Below, one piece after another: positions 1-12,711 of a DNA stretch of 64,000 bases (position 1 is the first letter of the stretch; each line of letters opens with the position of its first letter). The position numbers were made by a program, and so were the translations under genes. A model generated the notes under the pieces. That model was not told the DNA's origin. It saw nothing but the letters and a program-made list of their open reading frames with translations, and ran no database searches. Source of the stretch: Talinum fruticosum (taxonomy: Eukaryota; Streptophyta; Magnoliopsida; Caryophyllales; Talinaceae); NCBI GenBank assembly GCA_021018815.1, contig JAITYX010000053.1, positions 434,001 through 498,000 of the forward strand. The letters run 5' to 3'.

Positions 1-974
1 AGATTGAGAGGCCGGAACCGGGAAAAAGGGACGGCGATAAGGAAGAAGGACCGGAGGGCGAGCAAACTAGGGCCGGACTCGAAATCGAACGCTGAACCGG
101 AAGCAAGAGGAGGCGAAAGTCCCGGAACCAACCGCAAATCGAAAGCGTAACGCGAGTGACAGAAAAAGAGGCGGACAACAAGTAATTCAATCGATTCCAA
201 ACCCTAGAATTCGAGGTAGATGGTCTCATACTCTAAACTATTAGTAATTTCGAAACCCAAATGGATTTATTGTGATTATTGACTTTTGTTGTGAATATTG
301 AATACATGTGCGATTAAACCAGTCTAGTATTTACCGAAAGTTGAATTAGGAGTCTTGAAGGGATTTGGTAGTTGTTTAGGCATGAATTGGAAGCCGGGAA
401 TTCGGACGGAGTTAGATTGCTTAGATATAGTAAGCGAGATCGAGGATTCAATCAGTTGGGGATGAGCACATTGTGGTTTGGACATAAATTATAAAATTAA
501 TATCTCGGATTGAGCCTTAGAGATTCATTGAATTTACGGCATTAAGAAATTATTGCTAATATTGGGAAATAATGAGTGAAGTACAAAGAAGAGTATGAAT
601 TCGTATTGATGGATGCACAATTGAGACATGGGAGTCGAAATGGGTGATTGTCGGGTTAATTGGGTTCGAAGTATATTTAAATCCTCGAGGTTGAACCAAG
701 TGTGAAGGTAAGCGAAGCTAACGTAAATTAAGTGATGACAAGTGATTAAGAATCATATAACTAAGGATGGACGAACAAGGGTTGATTAATAAGATGAAGA
801 CATACAATGAGAGTTTGAGGCAGGCTCGGAATTGTAAGGTTAAGTTGAGTTTGGAATATATCTAAGTCTTTGAGATGAAATTAAGTTGGAAGATGAGCCT
901 AGCAAGAGGAACTTAAGTGATAAAGTGAGATTAGGAGTTATATAGCTGAGTATGAGCAAAGGAATTTAATTTAT

Positions 975-1117
975 AAAGTAGAGACCTAGAATGAGGAATT
1001 GAAGTAAAGACAAGGAGTTGTGAGAAGTTAAGACGTGAGCCAACGAAGTGGATTCACAAAGTAGAGACATAGAATGAGGAATTGAAGTAAAGACAGAGAA
1101 TTGTGAGAAGTTGAGAC
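975..1117. repeat. 60 bp direct repeat inside the LTR
   Basis: Two copies (975-1034 and 1058-1117) of a segment beginning AAAGTAGAGAC and ending GAAGTTNAGAC are offset by 83 bp and differ at a few bases. It is probably a local replication-slippage duplication within the LTR. Confidence 0.8.
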
Positions 1118-2176
1118 ATTAAATTAGGTGGTGTCCGCTTGTGGTTATTGTGGCTCAAAAAATGGAATTAATCGTACTAAATTGATGGAAAAAAGCTGAG
1201 AATGACTACTTGCATTGAATGGTGGCTATTCGTGTTAAGTGATTGCTTTACGTGATGCTCAAAAGTAGTTTTGAAATGGGTTTTGTATTTTATGTGAAAT
1301 CATCCTTGAATGCAACTTCTTGTGAACTGCCTTTCAAACATGATTATGTTTAAAAGAAGCAAAACTTGTTTGAGAAAGTGAATCGGATTTGAGAAAGTGA
1401 ATTTATAATGGTGACACATGCTCGTCATGCCTTCCTTGGTATTAAACCTAATTGAGAAAGCTGTTTGAAACAGATGCGATGAGTGATTATGTGCAAATTG
1501 CTTTGAATCGACAAGCTACGAATCATTTAGCATACCGAACGGTTCGAACTAGGGGATGCTCAGCTAGAAACTTCGAGGGAAGGGTTCTAACAGGGGTCCC
1601 GCAGTGGCGGAATGCCCGATCCGAGACTTCCTAGAAGATAGGTCCAAGGAGCCTTTCGTTCGGGGTCGTGCCTTGGAATTAAGAAGTGCTAGTTTGAATC
1701 CTCTAAAGGCTCGAAAGTTGATTCAGTCCTAAAAGAATTGTGTATGAATGTGACCCCGTGCTTTTAAACGATTGGAGAGCTCCGATCTTTACGTTGCAAG
1801 TGATATCATTAAAAGTATCTAGATTTGTATTATGTTATTATGTTTTCACCGATTTCATTATTATGATTAGTATGTGTAAAGAATTTCTATTTTCGGAGCG
1901 TGAGACTTTCGGTGAGCCCGTGGTTTATTGCTCACCCCCACAAATTTCCCCTTTTCCCTCCCCAGTGTTACGGTATCCTTCGGAAGGTATAATCCACACT
2001 TAGCATATTCCGGACTCTTGTTGACTCGCTGATTGCTGATTATTGAAGTAACTCAAGTGGTTGACGTGCATTCTTATGTTTCTAAATATTGTAGTTTGTA
2101 ATGTAGTTCATATAGTTTGTACCGGATATATAGTGAACCATTTAGATTGCTTTAAGTTTTATCGTATGATTGGTTG

Positions 2177-2230
2177 AACTCCAACGTATGGCCGTTGAGT
2201 TGTATACTACGAGCGTGTGGCTCGTTGAGT
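2177..2230. repeat. Paired ACTC/GAGT hairpin module
   Basis: Two 25-base imperfect inverted repeats stand side by side (2177-2201 and 2206-2230). The second has the core CGAGC-GTGTG-GCTCG. The first has AACG-TATGGC-CGTT with outer CTC/GAG pairs. Equivalent pairs occur in the three other long LTRs of the window. Confidence 0.6.
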
Positions 2231-2455
2231 TATATTCGCTTTTTATGTAAGGCTTAAGGCTTTAAGGCTGTGGGATAGTTCATATAACAAACGTAACTCG
2301 CCGAAATTTTTAGCAAATCTCAAATTCCTTTGGAAACCACCTTTATTACCTCTAAGTTGGAATTAGAGAGCCGAACCGACACTGATAGAGCCTTGGCAGC
2401 TTCCGTAAGGAACTATAGGAATATAATACTCCTAGGGGTGTTTTGGGGTGTTACA

Positions 2456-5299
2456 AATTTTTATTCAAAATTGAATCATGAGTCCTTTTTTTTATCTCTT
2501 TTTCTATAATATCGCATCTTGATTTGTACAAAAATTAAACCATTTTTTGAATCAAACCAACAATCCACAGCTTTGTCCATGACTTCTTCAATAACCCGGG
2601 CTAGAAAGTCGAGTCGGCCCTACCCCGAGAGACTAGATTCGGTCTCATGTGACAAGTTTCGGGGTTTGCTTCTAGTCCTAGCAGCTTGTGCTTCTTGGCC
2701 TCGCTGAGCCTTGCTCAGCAGTGAGTCTAGCATGGTTCTTTTTGCTTGTGTATCCCAAGAACTTCAAAAACGCTTTTGCAAATAAAATAATTTTTAAAAT
2801 CGCCAGTCCAATAATAATTAATTTTAAAAATCGGAGTCTTATTTCTTAGTAAGCATACTTCCTTACAATCGACATTTGTGGGAAACATATACCGCCTCGC
2901 GCAGAGCCATGGTTTTTACAAAGTCGAGATTCTCAACATGAAAAAATTTACCAATTTAAACCATTTAAATAAATTGGTTGAACATGACAACCCTATCAAC
3001 CCATTTAGCATCTATTTGCGTACACTTATATTTACATTGGTAAGTATTGAACATCTAATTGGGCTTCTTCTCGGCAGCCAGTTGGACTTAAAAGTCTAAT
3101 AGGCAAGGATACTATGTTTAGGCTCATAATCCACTCCAACTCTTTTTCACTAAGGCAAGAAAATTGTCTCCCTTCACATTTTGAACCAAGGAAAGGGTGG
3201 AAATGGGTAGTGTTGGTCATTAAGCCAACATTTGCTTAGTAATTGGATTGATTAACAACTCATTATAAGACGACTTTTTGGTATTAGCGTTAACAGCCAC
3301 CTTCAAGGGTAATTAATTATCTCTAAAATAATTAAAAGTAATCTTAATATGTTTGTCTTATAACATCTCTTTTAAAAATCCATCCTACACACGAGTGACT
3401 CATTTAAGATATAAGAATTTTAAAATAAACATAAAAACGCGAATTATTATAAATTGTGAGAATTTTGACAATAGTCTCCAAACTTAGATTTTAAAATGTT
3501 TTCCAATTTTGTGTTAGTTGTTCCACGTCAGTACTTCTAAAGCTCATATAAATGGGTCATATGCAGGTCAACTTAATTTAAAATTAAATAGCTACAAGTA
3601 AGTTGAAATTTGTTAACCTACTTAATTTCACACAAATACTAATCTGACCTAACATGACTTGTATGTATGCTTTATTATTATTTTTCAATCTTGGTGCTGG
3701 TCATCGTATATTTGGAGAGTCATGGAGGCTGATCTTATCATATTAGGTTTACTAGTTTTGATTATGGAAAGAATAAAAATAAAAATTTTATATAATTCTA
3801 CCATAGGATCTTAATGTAAAGTGTAATATACCATGTACAATAAATGTTTAGTCCAAAAGTTATATAATAACTCTTTTGATGTTTAGTGAAAAAGCATTAA
3901 CAATGAAAGTTCGGTCAATGGTAATAATACTTTGCAAGTATGGAGCCCGTCCTTATTATATTCACTATTAACTTTTTAAATGTTAAATGATTATTTTTAT
4001 CTTAAACTAGTCTAGACTCATGTTATGTACGGAGAATTGTTATACAATGCATAACTTAAGAAATTATTGAGTTACGGAGCGATATTGTACTCGTGAGTTT
4101 CTTTTTCTCGATCATTTGATTTTATTGAATGGTTTCACTTTAAACAACATTCTTGTACATGTTATCCCCTCATAGCAAAAACGCTTTCGTGACTCATCAA
4201 ACTTATCGTAACCCAACACATAAAAATCATTAGAGCCCAAGCACAAATTTATCTTACAATCATTCTAAATTTCGAAGAATAAATAAATAATCTAAAATAA
4301 CAAATAAAAAAGAATGTTAAAAAATATCATCAAGGTTTTAAGATTACACTCGTGATTTGGACTATTAAGAAGCAAGGCCCATCTAAGAATCAAACAATTT
4401 AAATAATCCTAACTAATACAATTATAAAAATAGTGTGACAATATGTTTGGGTATTAAAAAATAAATATTGGTAGGAAAAGGAATAATATATTATTGGTAG
4501 ATATTCAGTTAGATGATCTCGTAGATGACAATAAATATCATTATGTCACAAATTAATATTATAACACAACGTACATCAAATCAATAAAAGAATATCAAAC
4601 TTATAACTAATAACTATCTACAAAGTCAATACTAATTTAACTTAATTGGTGCCTAAATTAATATTTATATGCAACCAGCCTATTAAAACATCATTGACTT
4701 AAATATTACACGAACTCTTAAAAAGTATACACATATCCATAATGGGATCTCATTTTTTAAAATTATAAGGTGAATATAATGATTTATCCATTCTTACCTA
4801 CCTCTGCACACAAAGATAATTAAACATATAATAACTACTTATATTGAGATTAATAGTGAAAAATATTATAATGATAGAAGTGATCCAAATATATTTAACA
4901 ATAATAGGTAATTTGTATCATAGTAAGGGGCATGATAGGTCAATTCGCGGCATAGGGTAATAAAATTATCTCGTGTTTTATACTTATATTGAAAATTGAT
5001 CGCGATTTTAGTAGTGAATCAATGAGGCAAAAATATTGATACGATTGAGATTTTAGAAATACATGTTTTACTCGATTAACAACCAATTGCTTCCCTCGAG
5101 ACGGAACTCTTACTCTCACTTAATTAACATAATACGAGTAACATGAATTTCTATTTGAAGATGGCCGGGAAGTTTGATGGAAAATACTCATCTTTTAATA
5201 ATTTAGAAAACTTACAATAGTAAAAGATATGATTTAAATATGTTTCTCAATAATAAGTCACAGATAAACATGTTAGGAAGAAACTAAAATAAACTCGTA
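2456..5299. other. Intergenic, AT-rich, no supported gene
   Basis: No gene is supported here. Short open frames (2519-2707, 2878-3099, and 3032-3220 on the minus strand) lack recognisable domains, plausible splice context or repetition elsewhere. The stretch is very AT-rich from about 3250 onwards. It probably contains decayed transposons, but I see no clear termini or target duplications. Confidence 0.5.
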
Positions 5300-5304
5300 T
5301 TTGT

Positions 5305-6886
5305 TGAAGACTCGGACACCGCTCCGCACTTTTCCGAGTTCTATCGAAGGAATCAGGTATAAGAACTTCTCATTTATAAGGTTTTGATTCCAAGACATTC
5401 TCTCGCACTTTAGAAACTTTTCGAAGTGATATAGTATATTTTCTAAGTGATATAGCATTTACTTCACGTATTCTTGCTTGTCTCGTGTGACTCGGAATAT
5501 GGTCACGCTACCTCACTCGAGTCCGAGTCTCTCATCACTTAGAAGTATCGCATGTTCAATTGACTAGTATTTGCATAACCGCGCTCGGATCCGACTTCAT
5601 GTTACAAGCCTTATTCTGTTATAGTCAGCACTTCTAGTTTGAATCATGCTTAGTCGATATCAAGCTATTTCACTCGATATTCTTTATGTAACTTGATTCT
5701 CGCTTAGACTAACTCGGATGGAATTTTGAGTTTCTTGGATATTAGACTCGGAAAATTTCATTCACTTTCTGACTCGGATAATTAGTCGCTTAATTATCTT
5801 GATTATATTATTATCTCGTGTCTAATCTTGGACCAAAGTATTTTATACTTTGAGAACCAATTTGATTTACTTTTGTAGGTTATTCAAATGAGGATACACT
5901 TTTGAATTACAAAAGTAACCGACTTTAAAACGTCAAATCACCAGCAGACATGGCTTTTCCCTTTCTCCGACCTAGCCCCGAAGATTGTGTCGTGGCTGTC
6001 TGTTTCCAAATCGGAAAACCGAAACGTCAAGCTTAACGGTGGTTTCCACCTTATCTTTCAAGACACCGCCAGTGGTTTTGGGACTTCCAAAGGAGTTAAG
6101 AACCGTTGTCCAACGTTCATATCACAACGGATACTTTCTAAGTGACTCGGAAAGTCCTTAACAACGGTCACAAAGGACTTCCCGTCGAAGTTGGATATAA
6201 CGGCTATGCTGCCTGGTCATCTATAAATAGAAGCCAACTCACAAGACTTGAAGATTGCCGAACCTATTGTTAATACACGTACGTGAGCAAAGTCATTGTA
6301 TTCATTCTCAATCTTCTACTTACAACTCCCATTCTGTAATTCATTATATTCCGAGTTGTAAGGTCTTGTACTTAGTTACAAACACTTTCTTACTTTCTAA
6401 GTAAGGTCCCTTGACCGAGCTGTAAGGGTTAACTCAGCTTAATTGTCCCTAGCTGTAAGGGTTATCTCAGCTAGGAAGTACTAGATCGGATAAGGGAATT
6501 TCTAAGTCTAGGAAAACTTGTAAAGAGTTGTTTAAGGGAGCAACTCGGGTTCGATCAATCTACGGTATTTTGTGGACTCAAAATAGTGGATTTGACTTCG
6601 TGCTTGGATTATCATGGTCCGTGGTTTTCCGCCCCAAGAGGGTTTCCACGTAATATCCGTGTCTTTACTTTCCGAGTTCATTCTAGACTCATACGGACTT
6701 AAAGCTTCAGCTTAATCGCTTCCTTACTCGTATTGCAATTCCGAGTTCATACTTTTCGACCACGCTTTTGACTCGGAATTTGTTTCTGTCTCTACTTTGC
6801 TTAAAAGAGTTCGATCTTCACGAAAATCCTCCATTACCCTATTCACCCCCTTTAGGGTGACTCGGACTCTCCCGAGCAAACCTTCA
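5305..6886 (+). mobile_element. Solo LTR of the SIRE-like Ty1-copia family
   Basis: The element starts TGAAGACTCGG and ends GCAAACCTTCA (5'-TG...CA-3'). It is flanked by a perfect 5 bp target duplication TTTGT (5300-5304 and 6887-6891). It is 1582 bp long and homologous along its length to the LTRs at 23036, 24612 and 33751. There is no primer-binding site or internal region on either side, so it is a solo LTR left by LTR-LTR recombination. A TATA box (CTATAAATAG, 6221-6230) marks the likely promoter. Frames at 5273-5458, 6724-6921 and 6797-7039 are parts of the LTR and not genes. Confidence 0.93.
6221..6230 (+). promoter_or_regulatory. TATA box of the solo copia LTR
   Basis: CTATAAATAG lies at the same place as in the other three LTRs of the family (about 23964, 25531 and 36862) and precedes the conserved AAGCCAACTCACAAGACTTG stretch that would begin the transcript. 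Activity is not known. Confidence 0.6.
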
Positions 6887-6891
6887 TTTGT

Positions 6892-7493
6892 AACCAAAAA
6901 AATGATCCGTATGTTGTGCAAAAATTTTGAGACAAATGAATTTATTCAAAGTCCTATGGGCTTAATAGAAGTTGGCATATTAAGTTTGCAATCCTTTAAA
7001 CATAACACAAATTACGAACCGAAGCAATATAATTCCTAACTTTTTATTCATTACGTTTTATTCCACAACATATTTAAATCATAACTTTCTATCTTGTAGG
7101 CATTTTCAATTGTTAATATCAAGTATATATGTAGTCGTTATATTTTTATTATATTAATTTATAATTTTTTAAAGTTTATTAAATCATTCTCTACATTGGA
7201 TGAATGTAATAACCAAATTGCTTCCTCAGATAGTTAAATATTTATATATTATTTTTATAACATGTTCCTGTTGATTTTAATTTTAAAAATTCTTATAATA
7301 AATATATTTTGAACAAATACAATTTTATGGCACCAAGTCAAAAAAACACCATCAACAATGAAAAATTGATAATGTTACATAAAATTATTATATTTTAGGC
7401 CCAAAATAATATTGCATATCAATATACATAAAAATAAATGAGAGATAATATACAATCCAAACCCTAAATAAATAAATACATAACTATATATAT
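6892..7493. other. Intergenic AT-rich DNA
   Basis: Very AT-rich DNA between the solo copia LTR and the T-rich LTR remnant. No gene, clear terminal repeat or RNA gene was seen. Confidence 0.5.
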
Positions 7494-8374
7494 TAATTTT
7501 ATTTTATATCTTAATATATTTTAATTTTCATATTACTTTTATGTTTGTTTTTGTTATGTTTTTAGTCAGTTTGTTAGAAGTTAGAATAAAATTAGTCTTC
7601 TTCAATTAATTTTATTTTTATATTATTATATGGTTTAGTTAGAGTATTTAATCTATTAGTATTAATTTTCTTAGTTTTTATAACTGATTTGATAATTTTT
7701 TAGATTTTTTTCTAATTTAGCTTAAAGCAGGACTTTAATTTAATAAATTTATAAATTTAGTTTTTTCATTTTGATTTTAGGTGTTTAGGATATATTCAGG
7801 TCCAAAAATAATTTTAATATTATGGTAATTTAATTATTTATTTTCTCATTTATTTAATGCAGTTTATTATTTGTTTTACTTTCTATTTAAGATTATATTT
7901 TTATTTTATTATTTTTAATTATGTTTAATTTTTCTGGAAACTATAAAAAAATATTTTTGGATTTTAGGTTACCTTTATATTTTTGCAGATTTTTTAATTA
8001 ATTTATTATATAATTTTGTATATTTGTTATTTATTAATTTTCTACTTAGTTTTGTTTTTGTTTTCTGTTTTATATTTTTATGAATTAATTAGGGTGATTA
8101 ATTATTATTTAATTTTCATATTAAGATTAGATAATTTTATAATATATAACTGATTTGATAACTTTTCATACTTATTTACTAATTTAGGTTAAAGCATGTT
8201 TTTAATTTAATAAATTTATAAATTTATTTTTTCATTTTTATTTTAGGTTTTTAGGCTATTTTGGTAATTTAATTATTTATTTTTGTATTTATTTAGTGTA
8301 TTTTATTATTTGTTTAACTTTTTATTTAAGATTATATTTTTATTTTATTTTTTTAATTTTTCTAAAAAATTATC
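7494..8374 (+). mobile_element. Degenerate fragment of the same LTR family as 33979-36157
   Basis: A T-rich stretch with the same order of short motifs as the 3' part of the solo LTR at 33979-36157. Examples are the GTCAGTTTGTTAGAA box (7566 here, about 35512 there), the TTTAATAAA...AATTTA block and the TTTTAGGTGTTTAGG-like block. Part of it is duplicated internally: about 7680-7860 resembles about 8146-8310 (TATAACTGATTTGATAA...). No terminal CA or target duplication is visible on the right, where it runs into the (TTA)n tract. Confidence 0.5.

Positions 8375-8439
<65 letters not shown>
8375..8439. repeat. (TTA)n microsatellite, left half
   Basis: About 65 bp of uninterrupted TTA repeats. 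The tract resumes at 11305 beyond the inserted LTR, so the two halves were one microsatellite before the insertion. Confidence 0.95.
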
Positions 8440-10203
8440 TGTGAGACCCGAATTTCGGTGTTTGCTTGCTAGTGAATTAAAATTTTTCCAACTCGGAATT
8501 AGAACCCGAGAATCGAAATCGAGCATGGACCAGCTTAATTGGGCCTATTTAAGTTGAAGTTGGGCCCAATTAAAATAAAAAGGAAAGGAAATGAGAAATG
8601 GAGATTGCTTGGCATTTTAGGAGGAGTTGGCAAATGATGAGAGCAAAAGAATTAAGGGTCCAATTGGAAGGAAACAACAGACTTAATTAGGTGTGCTTAG
8701 GAGAAGAGGAGAGAGAAATTGGGATTGAGAACAAAAGAAGAGGAACAAAGAAGCGAAGCGAAGCGAAGCGAGGAAAGAAAAGAATGGGAAAGCGAAACAG
8801 GGGAAAGCGAGAGAGGGAGCGAGGGAAGGCGAGAGAGGGCGGTGGCCACCTGAACGGCAAAGGCGCCGCTGCCGGTGGGCAAGGGAGAGCGAGAGCTCGG
8901 GAGGCCGAGCAGAGCAAAAGAAGAAAGGGGAACAAAAGAACACGGAAGCGAGAGGAAAACGAGAGGAGGACGAGAGCCGAGCAGGAACAGAGAGGAAGAG
9001 AAGGCGGGCGTGCTTGCGCAGCCGGCGAGCGCGAGAAGGGATCCGACAAGACCGGACAGAACCGAGGCCAGGGGTTTGAGAACCCGAAAACAACAGAGCG
9101 AGAGGGAGACAACGAGAGTTTGAGCAAAGGTAGAAGAAGTGGGTGTCGGGAAGAAGAAGGAAGGGGAACCGAGAGGTAGAAGAAGAAAGGGAAAGAGGAA
9201 ACAGAAATTGAAACCCAATTCGAAACCTTCCAAAACTGTAATTCTTAGAACCTCTAAGAATTTAAGGTGAGTAATCTGAATTCATCCTCTAAAATAAAAT
9301 GAATTAGGTGGATTGAACATGAATTCGAAGCATGAAATTGGAAACCCTAGGTTTAATTGAAGAAGTTAAAGCTTAAAATCACTAAATTAGCAACTCACGA
9401 ATCAAAGAGCATGTTGTGATTATGTGATATCTAGTTCTGAATTTGTGATGTTTAAGTATTATTGAGCATGATTATTGAGAATTGGATGAGATTAGCTTGA
9501 GCAGAATTAGGGGAAAAATCGGAAAGTTAAGTTCATGACTTATGTGCAGATTTTCAATAATTAAGCATGCTGTCCGAATTTCTGTGAATTCGTGTGTAGC
9601 CCAAATTTCCTAAAAATTTTACTGCAGCTTCATGGCAATTTATGGAGATTTCCTGTAAAATTTGGTATGCATTGGATGAGTAGATTGGGAGATATGCAAT
9701 TTTAAGTGAAAATGTGCTGTTTTGGGCTAAATCGCATCTAAGTGAGTAACTAAATTAAGAACTGAAATTTAAGAAGCTATGTGGCTAGATTAAAAGATAT
9801 TTATCGATTAAGGAAAGTTATAGAACCATAAGCCACTTATACGCGATAATACACGATCATGAAATCGATGAGTTCATTGATTAGGAATCCTATTTGACAT
9901 GTTTATGTGATTATGTGTTTATCCTGAATTATATCGATTATAAATGACATAAGCATGCCTATATGAGTTGGATTGATTATACTTGAGTTGGAACTTGCTT
10001 ATGTGAATTGCTTGTTTTGAAGAAGTTACGCATGAACGTGTTGAGCATGAATTATATGAATTAAGTGTATCTTATGTATAAGTAATAAGAAGATAAGAAA
10101 CATAAAGAACTAAAGAAGGGAGAAAGGATTGTGTTATTGATCTAAGACCCCACGAATTAAAGAACCCTCTGAAGCTATGGCCATAGAAGTGTCTCGTCAA
10201 CCC

Positions 10204-10349
10204 GAAGCCACGAATTATTTTGCTTCTACGAATTATTGACAGTATGCGTCCTTCGGGGAAGGGAGGCCGCCTCGAGGCCACGAATTATTTTGCCTCGAGG
10301 CCACGAATTATATGCCTCCGTGAACCGAGCCCACGAATTATTTTGGTTC
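10204..10349. repeat. Array of hairpins with a common CACGAATTATTTT loop
   Basis: Four inverted repeats share the loop CACGAATTATTTT (or a close variant) but have different stems: GAAGC/GCTTC (10204-10226), CCTCGAGGC/GCCTCGAGG (10270-10300), GAGGC/GCCTC (10297-10318) and GAACC/GGTTC with a longer loop (10322-10349). Additional partial loop copies lie at about 10150 and 10228. The array is present in the 55866-58901 element as well. Confidence 0.75.
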
Positions 10350-11023
10350 CAAGAACTGGGTCTTTAGAGCGAGTGCATAAATCTTCTTTCCATTAGAAAC
10401 TAAGAAGACTTAAAAGAACTATGATATGAAGAAACGAATAATCGTGCATGACAAACAAGAAAGAATGAATCGATATTTATGAAATGCATGATTGAACTCA
10501 AGAAGAAGAATAAGAAGAAGAACGAATACTGATTTCGTAAGAAATGTATACGATAAGAACTAAGATATTATTTACGTGATGAATGATTTGCATGATGAAT
10601 GATTTTATGACTTACTTGCGTAGAAAGTTGAATGAAGTATGTTTGATTGAATTCATGAGTAATTGATGTCATTATGTTTCTCGGCAAGTTGGTAAGTTTA
10701 GAATCTCGCATGTCTTAAGCATGTATGATCCGAATCGCATGTTATGAATGAATTGTGAACTTATGTGTGTTTGTTAATGAATTAATGTGCAAAGTGAAAC
10801 CGGGGTTAGGTTTGGATTATTCACTAGGCTAGTGGAGCTCATGACCTCACCAACATTTCGAGTACGAAGTTAAGACTCCCTGCAATTGCTTTTGGCTTTT
10901 AGAAGAAGCGAACCATCGGATAGGACTTCTCCGGACTTATTATGTACTTTATGTTTTTCATGCTTGTAAAGATTTGCGTATGTGAACTTAAGTTTGATTA
11001 TGAATGTAAAAGCCCTATGTGAA

Positions 11024-11087
11024 TACTCCGAGCGTGTGGCTCGTCAAGTTTGTGTTGTGTTTCTCCGAGCGTGTGACTCGTTGAGTT
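11024..11087. repeat. Paired ACTC/GAGT hairpin module
   Basis: Two related 25-base units (11024-11048 and 11063-11087) with the core CGAGC-GTGTG-GCTCG. In the second unit the right arm is ACTCG, which breaks one pair. This is the same module as in the other long LTRs. Confidence 0.6.
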
Positions 11088-11302
11088 TACGATTGTGTTT
11101 CGTGCAGGGTCAAGGCTTTAAGCCTATGGGATTAGCCATATTACAAAGGAAACTCGCGAAATTTTCAGGAAAACCTTTGAAAACCTAAAATTACGCTTCC
11201 GCCAATCCAAGAATAACCCCAAGTTGAGATCTTAAGCAGCCTTAGGGGTTCCTCTCGGGAACCCCGGCATGTAATACTCCTAGGGTGGGTCTAGGGGTGT
11301 TA

Positions 11303-11304
<2 letters not shown>

Positions 11305-11378
<74 letters not shown>
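11305..11378. repeat. (TTA)n microsatellite, right half
   Basis: 74 bp of TTA repeats continuing the tract interrupted at 8440. Confidence 0.95.
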
Positions 11379-11967
11379 GTGGCATGAAGTAAAAAAGAGT
11401 CTATATATGAGTGGAAACCTATTTTTTTCAATGATAAATTATTATTTTTTGTTGGACGAAACTCTTAAATTTACTCTCGTATCTGCCATGTCATCTTTTT
11501 TAAAAGATTGCTATTATATATAGTATTGATTTACTCTTAATTGTAGGCATTGAACATATTTTCATTAATAAATCTCTCCTATTTCAAGAAAGTGACTTTT
11601 TGAAACCACATTAAAAGATGGACATATATCTAAATCGCCACCTAAAATAGCTTAACCCAATTGATACATAAACCCTCATTGACCTAAAGCATATTAAATA
11701 CGACTTAGAACATTTTCTTGAAAAAGATAATTTTTAGAAGAGATTACTGAATCAAAGATCGATTGACTTAAAGTTGCCCTAATTCTAACCTCAATTAAAA
11801 TCCTATTGACCATGATTTCATTTGAAATTAGTTGTGTTTATCCAAAATTAAACTAAAACTACCATTTTTCTATGTCTAAATTCGTATTCTTTTGTTCTGA
11901 AAAGATTATTAAATATAAAATAAAATACAAAACTAAAGGAACATAGCTTATTTACATGTCTATATTG
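11379..11967. other. Intergenic DNA between two solo LTRs
   Basis: AT-rich sequence with no supported gene. It is flanked by two complete LTR insertions. Confidence 0.5.
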
Positions 11968-12711
11968 ATCACCGTAACGCCCCAAACACGTAACCACATA
12001 AATAAGTAATTAACAGCAGAAGACTTGTAAATTGGGAGACGTTACCATTGTTTTCAGAATGAAAACAAGGCAATTTCATTTGAGCAAATTAATTATTCAA
12101 ACAATTTATGTAACAATCCAATCCAAATTTTCTTCACGGAAAATGAAATCTTCAAAATCCCGAGGATCATCTGGAGGAATCATGAGCCAAGAGACCAAGG
12201 AAGGGACTAACATGTATGGGGTCAAGACGAACAGCCGAACATCACTTCTCCGACTAGCTTTATCTTTTTCTTCCTCTTTAAACTTTAGGTGTAATTGTGA
12301 ATAGTCTGCCATGCGCTCGACTTCCTAAAAATTTAAAACACAAAACAATAGACGTGTGAGTTAGAAGCTCGATGACGTTACCGTTATAAAATAAAATTAT
12401 AATTTAAGTGCTCTTAAATCATTTTTCTTGAATACTCGGTTTGCAAACTTGTCAATTGTCGATTAGCTTTTCCGATTTAGCCAAACTTAGGACCCGTATC
12501 GTGAAACAATCAATCATGGACTCCGACTCCTAGGTTCATCGAACCCCGAGGCGATCGATCGTGAACAATTGAACGATTAACGATTCTCGTGAACAATTGA
12601 CCGATTAACGATTCTGTGAGACCATCATATATATAATTGTGACTATATAAACAATTCATTTATTTATCTTGATCGATCGGGGAGGGCCCCGTGAATCAGT
12701 AACTATGATCG

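Larger units (their letters stand above)
1..2455. mobile_element. Long LTR of a Tekay-like Ty3-gypsy family, truncated by the window edge
   Basis: The right end (TACTCCTAGG...GGGGTGTTACA, ending at 2455) matches the right end of the element at 8440-11304. Both also share a GC/GA-rich block at the far end, an AATTC-rich transition (here near 185-230) and the paired GAGCGTGTGGCTCG hairpin module near the GTTACA end (2177-2230). The left end is outside the window, so no target duplication can be tested and I cannot say whether it is a solo LTR. No gag or pol similarity was seen inside. The family assignment rests on the terminal sequence, which resembles LTRs of Tekay/Del chromoviruses, and is an inference. 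Sense strand is undetermined. Open frames at 1452-1634 and 1740-2003 have no recognisable similarity. Confidence 0.65.
8440..11304. mobile_element. Solo LTR, Tekay-like Ty3-gypsy family, inserted in a microsatellite
   Basis: Begins TGTGAGACCCG and ends GGGGTGTTACA, 2865 bp. The flanking pentamer is TTATT on both sides (8435-8439, 11305-11309), but because it sits in (TTA)n this match is weak evidence alone. Sequence order is shared in opposite orientation with the element at 55866-58901, which has an independent target duplication. Contents from left to right are a GA/GC-rich block (8690-9190), a splice-donor-like AAGGTGAGTAATCTG at about 9265, a hairpin array (10204-10349) and the ACTC/GAGT hairpin pair (11024-11087). 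The overlapping long frames at 8683-9233 on both strands come from low-complexity purine-rich sequence. Sense strand is undetermined. Confidence 0.85.

Noticed and set aside
8683..9233. Overlapping frames of 136-178 codons on both strands
   Set aside because: They come from purine-rich low-complexity DNA in a solo LTR; the products are Arg/Glu/Gly or Ser/Leu/Phe runs without domain structure, and both strands are open.
10140..10350. CRISPR-like array of CCACGAATTATTTTG repeats
   Set aside because: Spacing is irregular, the flanking sequences are stem arms and not spacers, and the DNA is plant nuclear retrotransposon sequence.
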